NCBI GenBank assembly: GCA_036271855.1 | Contig: DATAZV010000273.1 | Span: 1-20,860 of the forward strand | DNA length: 20,860 nucleotides | Direction of reading: 5' to 3' | From: JAQGMJ01 sp036271855 | GTDB taxonomy: Bacteria > Pseudomonadota > Gammaproteobacteria > Burkholderiales > JAEUOS01 | Part shown: in pieces, positions 1-6,718 of the stretch | Position numbering within the stretch: position 1 is the stretch's first letter | How the letters are laid out: the number at the start of each line of letters is the position of its first letter | Made by a program: the position numbers and the translations under genes | The notes under the pieces: generated by a model | What the model was told of the DNA's origin: nothing | Database searches by the model: none | The model's input: only the letters and a program-made list of their open reading frames with translations

Positions 1-2
1 CG

Positions 3-293
3 CTCACCGCCTATTACGTGATGCGCATCGGCAGCCTGCCGCTGGTGCCCTACTTCGCGCCCGGCGATTTGCAACTGGCCGACGCCGTGCGCCGCTTCGC
101 CGGCAAACACCATGCGCTGCTGTTGGCCAACCACGGCCCGGTGGTGGGCGGCAGCAGCCTTTCCGCCGCGGCGGATGCCACCGAAGAACTTGAGGCCACC
201 GCAAAACTCTTCCTGCTGCTGCAAGGCCAGCGCATTCGCGCCCTGACACGGGCGCAGGCCGATGACCTGCGCAGCCGCTTCCCGATCAAGTAA
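3..293 (+). CDS. otnC: 3-oxo-tetronate 4-phosphate decarboxylase, C-terminal part (class II aldolase/adducin family)
   Basis: Partial at the left edge; the first 97 codons in the window are open and in frame with a TAA stop. The visible part is the C-terminal portion of a class II aldolase/adducin-fold protein. The segment LLANHGPVV (codons about 38-46) contains the His that is normally a metal ligand in this family, followed by a long helix rich in Ala and Glu typical of the C-terminus. Known OtnC proteins decarboxylate 3-oxo-tetronate 4-phosphate to dihydroxyacetone phosphate in the cytoplasm. The specific assignment rests mainly on the next gene, an OtnI-type isomerase 26 nt downstream, which is the usual otnC-otnI order. 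Alternatives are L-fuculose-phosphate aldolase or another adducin-fold enzyme. The N-terminus and catalytic region lie outside the window. Confidence 0.82.
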   Translation, partial: LTAYYVMRIGSLPLVPYFAPGDLQLADAVRRFAGKHHALLLANHGPVVGGSSLSAAADATEELEATAKLFLLLQGQRIRALTRAQADDLRSRFPIK

Positions 294-319
294 GCAACAA
301 CAAATACGCTGGAGACCCC

Positions 320-1105
320 ATGCCACGCTTCGCCGCCAATCTTTCGATGATGTACACCGAACACGAATTCCTCGACCGCTTCGCCGCCGCCGCGAAGGAC
401 GGTTTCAAGGCGGTGGAATTCCTGTTCCCCTATGAGTTCGACGCCAAAACGATCAAGCAGCGTCTGGACGACAACGGCCTGATCAACGTGCTGTTCAACG
501 GCCCGCCCGGCGATTGGGCCAAGGGTGAGCGCGGCATGGCCTCCCTACCCGGCCGCGAAGACGAGTTCAAGCGCAGCATCGCCCTGGCCCTGCAGTACGC
601 GCAGGTGATCGGCACGCCCAACGTGCATGTGATGGCCGGGTTGATCGCCCCGGAGCAAGACCGTTCCAAACACCGCGAAACTTACGTCCGCAACTTGCGC
701 TACGCCGCCGAGCAGTTCGCCGGCGCCGGCGTCAAGGCGCTGATCGAGCCGATCAACACACGCGACATTCCCGGCCTGTTCCTCAATTACCAGGCCGACG
801 CGCATGCGGTGGTCGAGGCTGTGGGCGCCTCCAATCTCAAGGTGCAGATGGACCTGTACCACTGCCAGATCGTCGAGGGCGACGTTTCCATGCGCCTGCG
901 CAAATACGTGCCCACCGGCAATGTCGGCCACATGCAGATCGCCGGCGTGCCGCAGCGCCACGAACCGGATATCGGTGAAGTGAACTATCCCTACCTGTTC
1001 GAGGTGATCGACGAGCTGAAATACACCGGCTGGATCGGCTGCGAATACCGCCCGAAGGGGAAGACCGGCGATGGCTTGGGCTGGCTCAAGCCCTATCTGA
1101 AATAA
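320..1105 (+). CDS. otnI: 2-oxo-tetronate isomerase / hydroxypyruvate isomerase family
   Basis: 261 residues, the usual length for the Hyi/OtnI TIM-barrel family (xylose isomerase-like fold). Acidic and polar residues expected for the divalent metal site are visible: Glu143 (in LIEPINTRD), Asp178 and His181 (in QMDLYHCQ), Gln206 (in GHMQIAG) and Glu242 (in GCEYRPKG). The start ATG follows GGAGA with good spacing and lies 26 nt after the otnC stop, so the two genes are probably cotranscribed. OtnI converts 2-oxo-tetronate to 3-oxo-tetronate in tetronate catabolism; close relatives interconvert hydroxypyruvate and tartronate semialdehyde. The link to otnC favours the tetronate role, but the substrate cannot be read from sequence alone. 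The gene ends 1 nt from the stop of the convergent hydrolase gene. Confidence 0.9.
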   Translation: MPRFAANLSMMYTEHEFLDRFAAAAKDGFKAVEFLFPYEFDAKTIKQRLDDNGLINVLFNGPPGDWAKGERGMASLPGREDEFKRSIALALQYAQVIGTPNVHVMAGLIAPEQDRSKHRETYVRNLRYAAEQFAGAGVKALIEPINTRDIPGLFLNYQADAHAVVEAVGASNLKVQMDLYHCQIVEGDVSMRLRKYVPTGNVGHMQIAGVPQRHEPDIGEVNYPYLFEVIDELKYTGWIGCEYRPKGKTGDGLGWLKPYLK

Positions 1106-1106
1106 C

Positions 1107-2012
1107 TCAGGTCAGGGTCTCGAAAAAGTCGAGTATCTCGCGCCCGAGTATTTCCTCGTCCGTGTTGAAATGCGCGACGATGGAAATGTGGTTGTGCCCG
1201 GTAAGCCGGATGTAGCGCGGCGCGCGCCGCCGCACCTGCGCAATGCGCCAGGCCGCTTCCATGCCGTAGATGTCCAGCAGCGGGTTTTCAAACTCGGCGT
1301 TGGCGATCATCAGCGGCAGTTTCGATGCCGCGGCGTGGGTCACCGGTGAGCGCGCCTCGTAGAGCGACTCATCCTCGCCCCAATAAGCCTTGACGCCTGC
1401 CGCGTTCGGATTTTCCGGCAGCACGTCGGCGCGCAGGCGGCCGGAGATCAGCACCATGCCCTTGAGGTCGCGCCCGAGGTAGCCGGAGGCCGGGTCCCAG
1501 GCATAGGCGGCAGCATGGGTGCCGCCGGCCGAGTGGCCGATCAGGAAAATGCTTTCCGGGTCGCCGCCGAAGCCGGCCGCGTGCGCTTTCACCCAGGCCA
1601 CCGCCAGCGCCATGTCGTCGGTGACGCCGGGGTAGGCCGCTTCCGGCGCCAGGCGGTATTCGAGGTTCACGCCCAGCACGCCGTGGCGCGCGAACCAGTA
1701 AAGTACGTTGTCGTAAACCTCGGCGTTGACGCACTTGTCGCCACGCACAAAGGCGCCGCCATGGACGAAAACCGCCACCGGCATTTTGCTTTTTCCAGCC
1801 GGGCGAAAAATGTCCATCACCTGGCGCGGGTGGCGGCCGTAAGCCAGGTTGCTGACTTTTTCCACGCCCTCCTTGGGTGCGGCGGCCAGCAGCGGCAAAT
1901 AGGCCGCCAGGGTCATGTCGCGATGTTTCTGGATGTCGCTTCCCCAGATGGGGCCGACTTCGGCGAGGACTTTGCGGGCGGATTCGGGCAGGGTGGCGAG
2001 CGGTCGGTTCAT
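1107..2012 (-). CDS. alpha/beta hydrolase (HSL / carboxylesterase-like)
   Basis: 301 residues with the layout of the hormone-sensitive-lipase/BD-FAE branch of alpha/beta hydrolases. An oxyanion-hole motif HGGAF is at residues 84-88 and the nucleophile elbow GHSAG at 159-163 (Ser161). A C-terminal GHNHIS (272-277) supplies the His, with Glu240, Glu242 or Asp247 as candidate acids. There is no signal peptide, so it is cytoplasmic. The family includes carboxylesterases, kynurenine formamidase-like enzymes and hydrolases of small acyl esters; nothing here fixes the substrate. It faces the tetronate genes tail to tail with a 1-nt gap and is transcribed alone, upstream of the divergent ABM-domain gene. 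The ATG at 2012 gives a natural N-terminus; the signal for translation start is weak. Confidence 0.85.
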   Translation of the reverse strand: MNRPLATLPESARKVLAEVGPIWGSDIQKHRDMTLAAYLPLLAAAPKEGVEKVSNLAYGRHPRQVMDIFRPAGKSKMPVAVFVHGGAFVRGDKCVNAEVYDNVLYWFARHGVLGVNLEYRLAPEAAYPGVTDDMALAVAWVKAHAAGFGGDPESIFLIGHSAGGTHAAAYAWDPASGYLGRDLKGMVLISGRLRADVLPENPNAAGVKAYWGEDESLYEARSPVTHAAASKLPLMIANAEFENPLLDIYGMEAAWRIAQVRRRAPRYIRLTGHNHISIVAHFNTDEEILGREILDFFETLT

Positions 2013-2154
2013 GCGCGGATTTTACAGTCCCGCACCGCGCCGCCGCATGCGGCTCGCTTATGGCTGCCCCTGGATGCCGATCCGGGCCGGCGCGGCTACA
2101 CTGGCGCCCTCGCGGCCAAGCCCGCCATCGTCAACCCCAACAGGAGCTTCAGCC

Positions 2155-2457
2155 ATGATCATGGAACACGCCGACATCCGCATCCAGCCCGGCAAGCAAG
2201 CCGAATTCGACGCCGCCATCAAAAAAGGCGTCGAGACCGTGATTGCCAAGGCAAAGGGCTACAAAGGCCACCGCGTGGTCAAGGGCATCGAGTCACCGGA
2301 ACGTTACCTGCTGATGATTTTCTGGGAAACCCTGGAAAACCACACGGTGGATTTCCGTGGCTCGCCCGCCTTCCAGGACTGGCGCGCCATCGTCGGCCCG
2401 TTTTTCGCCGGCGCGCCGACCGTGGAGCATTTCAACCTGCTGATCGAATCGAAATAG
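2155..2457 (+). CDS. small antibiotic biosynthesis monooxygenase (ABM)-type dimeric alpha/beta-barrel protein
   Basis: 100 residues, typical for a single ABM/ferredoxin-like alpha-beta barrel. A first strand with ADIRIQPGK is followed by a helix (residues about 14-34), a strand with GHRVVKG, then YLLMIFWETLENH, the characteristic strand-helix of ABM proteins, and a C-terminal strand (VEHFNLLIE). The start at 2155 is chosen because CAGGAG at 2141-2146 sits 8 nt upstream; the frame stays open further upstream but without homology-like sequence. A second ATG two codons later (2161) is also possible. ABM proteins include quinol or heme monooxygenases and many small proteins of unknown role, so no reaction is assigned. 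The gene stands alone between the divergent hydrolase and the lipoprotein gene. Confidence 0.75.
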   Translation: MIMEHADIRIQPGKQAEFDAAIKKGVETVIAKAKGYKGHRVVKGIESPERYLLMIFWETLENHTVDFRGSPAFQDWRAIVGPFFAGAPTVEHFNLLIESK

Positions 2458-2599
2458 CCACAGGCCCCTTGGGCATTCATTGCTGCGCCGCCGCAAACGG
2501 CGCTGCAACCGACTCGTGCCCCACGCCGTATCATGAAACAGGCGCAGAAATAAGGCACAAACAGCGATCTGCCCATTAATCGGCCCCCGGAGGTCAATC

Positions 2600-3124
2600 A
2601 TGCAACTACGTCCCTATTTGCCCCGATTTTTCGCCGCCCTGCTGCTGGCGGCTTTGGCGGGCTGCGCTTCTTCATCGTATACCGGCGCCGGCTTGCGGGC
2701 GGGCGCCAGCGAGGCCGATGTACGCGCCACGATGGGCCAGCCCTACGCGGTCCACAAGGCGCCGCCGGGTGCCGACTATGCCCAATCGCTCGAGTACCCG
2801 CACGGTCCCGGCGGGCGCCAGACGTATATGGCGCGCCTGGATGCGGGCGGCAAGCTGATCCGCGTCGAGCAGGTGCTGCAGGAACGCACACTGGTGAAGA
2901 TCCGCGTCGGTGTCGACAACATGCAGAGCATTTCCGACCTGTTGGGGCGGCCCGGGCAATACACCGGCCCGAACCGCATGTATGGCGGCGCCACCTGGGA
3001 TTATTTCGCCAACGAAATGCAGCGCCACATCATCATCTCCGTGAGCTTCGACCGCAACGGCGTGGTAGCCGCCGCCGGCTCGATGGACGACCCGATGGAC
3101 TTCGTGCCCAGCGGCTCCATGTAG
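2600..3124 (+). CDS. outer-membrane lipoprotein with two BamE/SmpA-like modules
   Basis: 174 residues. The N-terminus is a lipoprotein signal: Arg4, Arg9, a hydrophobic stretch, then lipobox LAGC with Cys22 as the lipidated residue. The residue after it is Ala, not Asp, which predicts sorting to the outer membrane. The mature part appears to hold two related modules, each starting with a short helix plus a GxP turn: LRAGASEADVRATMGQP (about 32-48) and IRVGVDNMQSISDLLGRP (about 101-118). This is the pattern of BamE/SmpA-OmlA folds. The translation start follows GGAGG at about 2588-2592. BamE itself assists beta-barrel assembly, but this protein has two modules and different flanks, so a general periplasmic or envelope role is all that can be said. 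Confidence 0.78.
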   Translation: MQLRPYLPRFFAALLLAALAGCASSSYTGAGLRAGASEADVRATMGQPYAVHKAPPGADYAQSLEYPHGPGGRQTYMARLDAGGKLIRVEQVLQERTLVKIRVGVDNMQSISDLLGRPGQYTGPNRMYGGATWDYFANEMQRHIIISVSFDRNGVVAAAGSMDDPMDFVPSGSM

Positions 3125-3131
3125 GCCCCGT

Positions 3132-3151
3132 CGGCGGGCCCGTGCCCGCCG
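3132..3151. terminator. GC-rich hairpin after the lipoprotein gene
   Basis: Perfect 8-bp stem CGGCGGGC / GCCCGCCG with a 4-nt loop, beginning 8 nt after the lipoprotein stop. It has no following T-run, so it is not a canonical intrinsic terminator; it may stabilise the mRNA 3' end or act with Rho. A second, imperfect G/A-rich hairpin lies near 3175-3195. Confidence 0.35.
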
Positions 3152-3257
3152 GCCGCTGCATCGGCATGCAGCCGGGGAAGGGCTCCCTTTCCCGCTCCAG
3201 GTATCACGCCGGGCGCCTCGCGGTAGCTCCGTGCGCGCCCTTGCGCCGCCGCAACAC

Positions 3258-3275
3258 GCGGTTTGAGAAAACCGC
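3258..3275. promoter_or_regulatory. dyad upstream of the acyl-CoA ligase gene
   Basis: Perfect inverted repeat GCGGTTT-GAGA-AAACCGC, 75 nt before the preferred fadD start. It could be an operator for a fatty-acid-responsive repressor (such regulators control fadD genes in many proteobacteria) or a 5'-UTR hairpin. No clear sigma-70 promoter can be paired with it by eye. The rest of 3125-3346 shows no gene. Confidence 0.35.
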
Positions 3276-3349
3276 TAAAGTGGCGTCACTCCTCCCGGCC
3301 TGATCAGGCGGTGCGGAAGAGAACAATCACAAGCATCCCAGGAGAGATG

Positions 3350-5038
3350 ATGGCCGAGAAAGTCTGGCTCAAGAGCTACCCGCCCGGCGTGCCCGCCGAG
3401 ATCGACTATCACCAGTTCAGTTCGATCAAGCACCTGTTCGAAAGCTGCTGCGCGAAGTACGGCGGCAAGACCGCCTACGCCAACCTCGACTACCGCATGA
3501 GCTATACCGAGCTGGAGCAGCGCTCGCGTGATTTCGCCGCCTACCTGCAGGCCCTGCCGAACGTTGCGCGCGGCGACCGCGTGGCGGTGATGATGCCCAA
3601 CCTGCTGCAATACCCGGTGGCGATATTCGGCATCCTGCGCGCCGGCCTGGTGGTGGTCAATGTAAACCCCTTGTACACGCCGCGCGAACTGGAGCACCAG
3701 CTCAAGGACTCCGGCGCCAAGGCGATCGTGATCGTCGAGAACTTCTGCTACACCCTCGAAGAGGCGTTAAAGGAAACGCCGGTCGAGCACGTCATCACCA
3801 CGCAGGTGGGTGACCTGATTCCGGCGCCCAAGCGCTGGATCGTCAACTACGTGGTCAAACACAAGAAGAAAATGGTCAAGCCGTGGAACATCGCCGACAC
3901 CATCTCCATGCGCGAGGCAATCTCGCGCGGCGCCGGCGGCAAGATGAAGGATGTCGAACTGACGCACGAAGACATCGCCTTCCTGCAGTACACCGGCGGC
4001 ACCACCGGCGTGGCCAAGGGCGCGATGCTGACCCACCGCAACATCCTCGCCAATTTGGAGCAGACCGGCGCCTGGATTTCCGCCGAGTTCGAGGAAGGGC
4101 GCGATGTAGTGGTCTCGCCGCTGCCGATGTATCACATCTTTTGCCTCACCGGCACCCTGCTGTTCATGAAGTGGGGCTCGGCCAATGTGCTGATCACCAA
4201 CCCGCGCGACATGGCGGGCTTCATCGCCGAACTGAAAAAGTGGCCGTGGACCGTGCTCACGGGTGTCAACACCTTGTTCAACAGCATGCTCAACACGCCC
4301 GGCTTCGCCGAACTCGACTTTTCGCGCGTCAAGGTGGTGCTGGGCGGCGGCGCCGCGGTGCAAAAGGCGGTGGCCGAAAAGTGGCAAAAAATCACCGGCC
4401 ATTCGCTCACCGAAGCCTACGGCCTGACCGAGTCCTCGCCCGGCTGCTCGATCAACCCGATGGGCGTGCCGTGGAGCGGCTCGATCGGCCTGCCTTTGCC
4501 TTCGACCGACTTTTCCATTCGCAACGACGCCTTCGAAGAGTTGCCGCTGTGGGACGGCACCGGCGATGCCACACCGTTCACCGGCGAAATCTGCGTGCGC
4601 GGCCCGCAGGTGATGAAGGGCTACTGGCAACGCGACGATGAAACCGCGAAGATCATCCGCGATGGCTGGCTGCTCACCGGCGACGTCGGCCACATGAATC
4701 CGCAGGGCTTCGTCTTCATCACCGACCGCAAGAAGGACATGATCCTGGTCTCGGGTTTCAACGTCTATCCGAACGAGATCGAAGGCGTGGTGCAGATGAT
4801 GCCCGGCGTGCTCGAATGCGCGGCGGTGGGCGTGCCGGACGAGAAGTCGGGCGAGGCGGTGAAGATCGTAATCGTCAAAAAGGACCCGAACCTGACCCAG
4901 GAAGAGGTGATCGCCTTTTGCCGCAAGGAACTCACCGGCTACAAGATTCCGCGCATTGTCGAGTTCCGCACCGACCTGCCGAAAACGCCGGTGGGCAAGA
5001 TCCTGAGACGCGAACTGCGCGACAAGCCGAAACAATAA
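3350..5038 (+). CDS. fadD: long-chain fatty acid-CoA ligase (AMP-forming)
   Basis: 562 residues from the chosen start, the normal length for FadD. Acyl-adenylate motifs are in order: P-loop YTGGTTGVAKG (214-224), the EAYGLTESSP motif, GWLLTGDVG followed by ITDRKKDMILVSGFNVYPNEIE (hinge and fatty-acid binding signature), and PVGKILRREL with catalytic Lys550. It activates fatty acids to acyl-CoA with ATP at the inner membrane or in the cytoplasm, feeding beta-oxidation. The frame is open 29 codons further upstream, but AGGAG at 3340-3344 fits the ATG at 3350 (5 nt) better than the adjacent ATG at 3347 or the distal ATG at 3263, and the MAEKVWLKSYP start is typical. No beta-oxidation partners are adjacent. 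A ligase for other carboxylic acids is possible, but the motifs favour long-chain substrates. Confidence 0.92.
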   Translation: MAEKVWLKSYPPGVPAEIDYHQFSSIKHLFESCCAKYGGKTAYANLDYRMSYTELEQRSRDFAAYLQALPNVARGDRVAVMMPNLLQYPVAIFGILRAGLVVVNVNPLYTPRELEHQLKDSGAKAIVIVENFCYTLEEALKETPVEHVITTQVGDLIPAPKRWIVNYVVKHKKKMVKPWNIADTISMREAISRGAGGKMKDVELTHEDIAFLQYTGGTTGVAKGAMLTHRNILANLEQTGAWISAEFEEGRDVVVSPLPMYHIFCLTGTLLFMKWGSANVLITNPRDMAGFIAELKKWPWTVLTGVNTLFNSMLNTPGFAELDFSRVKVVLGGGAAVQKAVAEKWQKITGHSLTEAYGLTESSPGCSINPMGVPWSGSIGLPLPSTDFSIRNDAFEELPLWDGTGDATPFTGEICVRGPQVMKGYWQRDDETAKIIRDGWLLTGDVGHMNPQGFVFITDRKKDMILVSGFNVYPNEIEGVVQMMPGVLECAAVGVPDEKSGEAVKIVIVKKDPNLTQEEVIAFCRKELTGYKIPRIVEFRTDLPKTPVGKILRRELRDKPKQ

Positions 5039-5062
5039 GAATCGTCACGCCGGTACGAGGCA

Positions 5063-5135
5063 AAAATCGGGGTCGCTCATTTGCAAATGAGTGATTTCGC
5101 GGCAGTTTGCGAAATTGTGCTCTGACCCCGATTTT
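5063..5135. repeat. nested inverted-repeat element (three-stem, cloverleaf-like) between convergent genes
   Basis: Outer arms AAAATCGGGGTC (5063-5074) and GACCCCGATTTT (5124-5135) are perfect 12-bp inverted repeats. Inside are a perfect 16-nt palindrome CTCATTTGCAAATGAG (5076-5091) and a second hairpin ATTTCGC / GCGAAAT (5094-5100 and 5109-5115). Together they can fold as a three-way junction. The element fills the gap between fadD and the convergent iorB gene and may end transcription from both sides: the A/T ends of the outer arms give a T-run in both directions. The compact nested design looks like a REP or MITE-type dispersed element more than a simple terminator. Copies elsewhere in the genome cannot be checked here. 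Confidence 0.6.
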
Positions 5136-5176
5136 CTTGCGGAGTGAGGCAAACGCTCACCCGCGAAATGACGCCG

Positions 5177-6718
5177 TTACACCCGCCTCGCCGCCGGCGG
5201 CTTGATAAAGCGGATTGCCTGCTCCCGCGGCGGCAAGGGCTTGATGCCATGCTGCCCCAGGGTCTTCTCCAGGCCACGCCCTTCCGGATCAGCCAGCGCG
5301 GCCTCGCGCGCGGTGAAAATCGCCTTGGCGCGCTCGCTGTCGGAGAGCTTCAATTCGCCATCGACCAGGTGGTCGAAAATGCGGTTGAAGCTGGCCTTGC
5401 CGCGCTTGTTGGTATCGCTGTAGCCCTTGACCAATCGCGCCGTCAGCGCAATCTCATACGCCAGCTTGAGATCGCGCGCCGCCGCCTTTTCCACCGCGCC
5501 CAGCCAGCGCTCGATCAGCGCCTGCTCCTCGGCATAGCGCGCGGTGCGGCGGCGCCAGAAGCGCGTGCCGGCGGTCAGGCGCAGCAGGGTGAAGCCGAAC
5601 ACCGAATTGGTCTTGATGTGCATGCCGACCGAGAGCTTCTGCGCCAGGCCATTCTTCGTTGCCCAGGCATGAAAACGCCGCGACAAGCCCGGCGGCAGCA
5701 TGCCGCTGATCTCGTCCAGGCCCGGTTTGAGGAATTCGATGATGTGGATCGGCTCTTCATCCTTCGCCAGCACTTCTTCGCGCACGCGGGCGAAGCGGCT
5801 CTTGCGCGTCTTCAAGTCGGCAACGCGGATCAGGTCTTCGAAGCTCATCCATAGCGCCAGGTAGCGCGCGGTCTCCGCCGCCAGCTTGCCATCGCCGGTG
5901 TCCAGGCGCGCGATGCCGGCCAGGCGCTTGAGGTAGAGCGCGACGTAAGCCTGGTCCTGATAGTCCGCAAGGCGCTTGATGCCTTCGGCCACGATCTCGC
6001 GCGCGGCAGCGGGAAAGTCATCGGGCCGCGGTAACGCACCCGGCGCGAGTACCGGCTTCGGCAGGGCCGCGGGCAACACGCCGCCGGCCGCCGCGAAGCC
6101 AGCCGCAAAGCCGCGCAGGCTGCCGGCCACACCCTTGCCCGAAGACTTGATCACTTGCTCGCAGACTTCGCGGGTCAGCGGCAGCGTGCCCGCGCCGATG
6201 ATGGCGCCGAACATCACCGCTGAAATCACCGTGCCGGCTTCCTGGGTGGCGGCGGCCATGTCGAACAGCACGGCTTTGCCGGCGAGTTGCGGCGCGGCGT
6301 CGAGGATGCGTTGCGCGTCGTAGCGGCCATCGCCCATTTGCATCTTCTCGACCGTGGCGTAGATGCGATGGGTGGAGGCAACCAGGGTGGTGCGCTCGCT
6401 GATGTAGCCGTTTTGCATCGCCCGCCCGGCTTCCACCAGTTCGGAAGCCGCCATCACGTCGATGTTGGAAGGCGAAGGCGTGAGCGCCATGATCGGCCGC
6501 CGGCCGCCGAGCTGCGCCATCGGGACGGGGTAGATTTCGATGTAGTAGGTGGTGGCGCCGGTGCGCTGCGCCACGCCCGGAATCGAGGTGCTTTGCACCG
6601 GCAGGTCCTGCGCCTGAGCCGCGGCCACCAGCCAGTCGGCCAGCACGCCGCCGCCTTCACCGCCGAGGGCGGCGAGCAGCACGGTCAGGGGCCGGTTCGG
6701 ATAAGGCGTATTGGTCAT
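5177..6718 (-). CDS. iorB: indolepyruvate oxidoreductase subunit beta, long form
   Basis: 513 residues from the ATG at 6718. The N-terminal third is the gamma/2-oxoacid:ferredoxin oxidoreductase domain with GGEGGG (19-24) and GVAQRTGATTYYIE (48-61). From about residue 235 it continues into the extra C-terminal domain found in the long proteobacterial form; archaeal IorB is only about 200 residues. With IorA it forms the cytoplasmic enzyme that oxidatively decarboxylates aryl pyruvates (indolepyruvate, phenylpyruvate) to aryl-acetyl-CoA, passing electrons to ferredoxin or another acceptor. The open frame reaches 6850, but the chosen ATG overlaps the iorA stop as ATGA, a 4-nt overlap expected for translational coupling, and the residues beyond it look noncoding. 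Confidence 0.9.
   Translation of the reverse strand: MTNTPYPNRPLTVLLAALGGEGGGVLADWLVAAAQAQDLPVQSTSIPGVAQRTGATTYYIEIYPVPMAQLGGRRPIMALTPSPSNIDVMAASELVEAGRAMQNGYISERTTLVASTHRIYATVEKMQMGDGRYDAQRILDAAPQLAGKAVLFDMAAATQEAGTVISAVMFGAIIGAGTLPLTREVCEQVIKSSGKGVAGSLRGFAAGFAAAGGVLPAALPKPVLAPGALPRPDDFPAAAREIVAEGIKRLADYQDQAYVALYLKRLAGIARLDTGDGKLAAETARYLALWMSFEDLIRVADLKTRKSRFARVREEVLAKDEEPIHIIEFLKPGLDEISGMLPPGLSRRFHAWATKNGLAQKLSVGMHIKTNSVFGFTLLRLTAGTRFWRRRTARYAEEQALIERWLGAVEKAAARDLKLAYEIALTARLVKGYSDTNKRGKASFNRIFDHLVDGELKLSDSERAKAIFTAREAALADPEGRGLEKTLGQHGIKPLPPREQAIRFIKPPAARRV

Noticed and set aside
1515..2579. 354-codon plus-strand open frame across the hydrolase and ABM genes
   Set aside because: It crosses from antisense of the hydrolase into a wrong frame of the ABM gene; no domain or start signal.
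3263..3349. Upstream start for the acyl-CoA ligase (29 extra codons)
   Set aside because: The extra residues look noncoding, include the fadD upstream dyad, and the AGGAG at 3340-3344 fits the later ATG.
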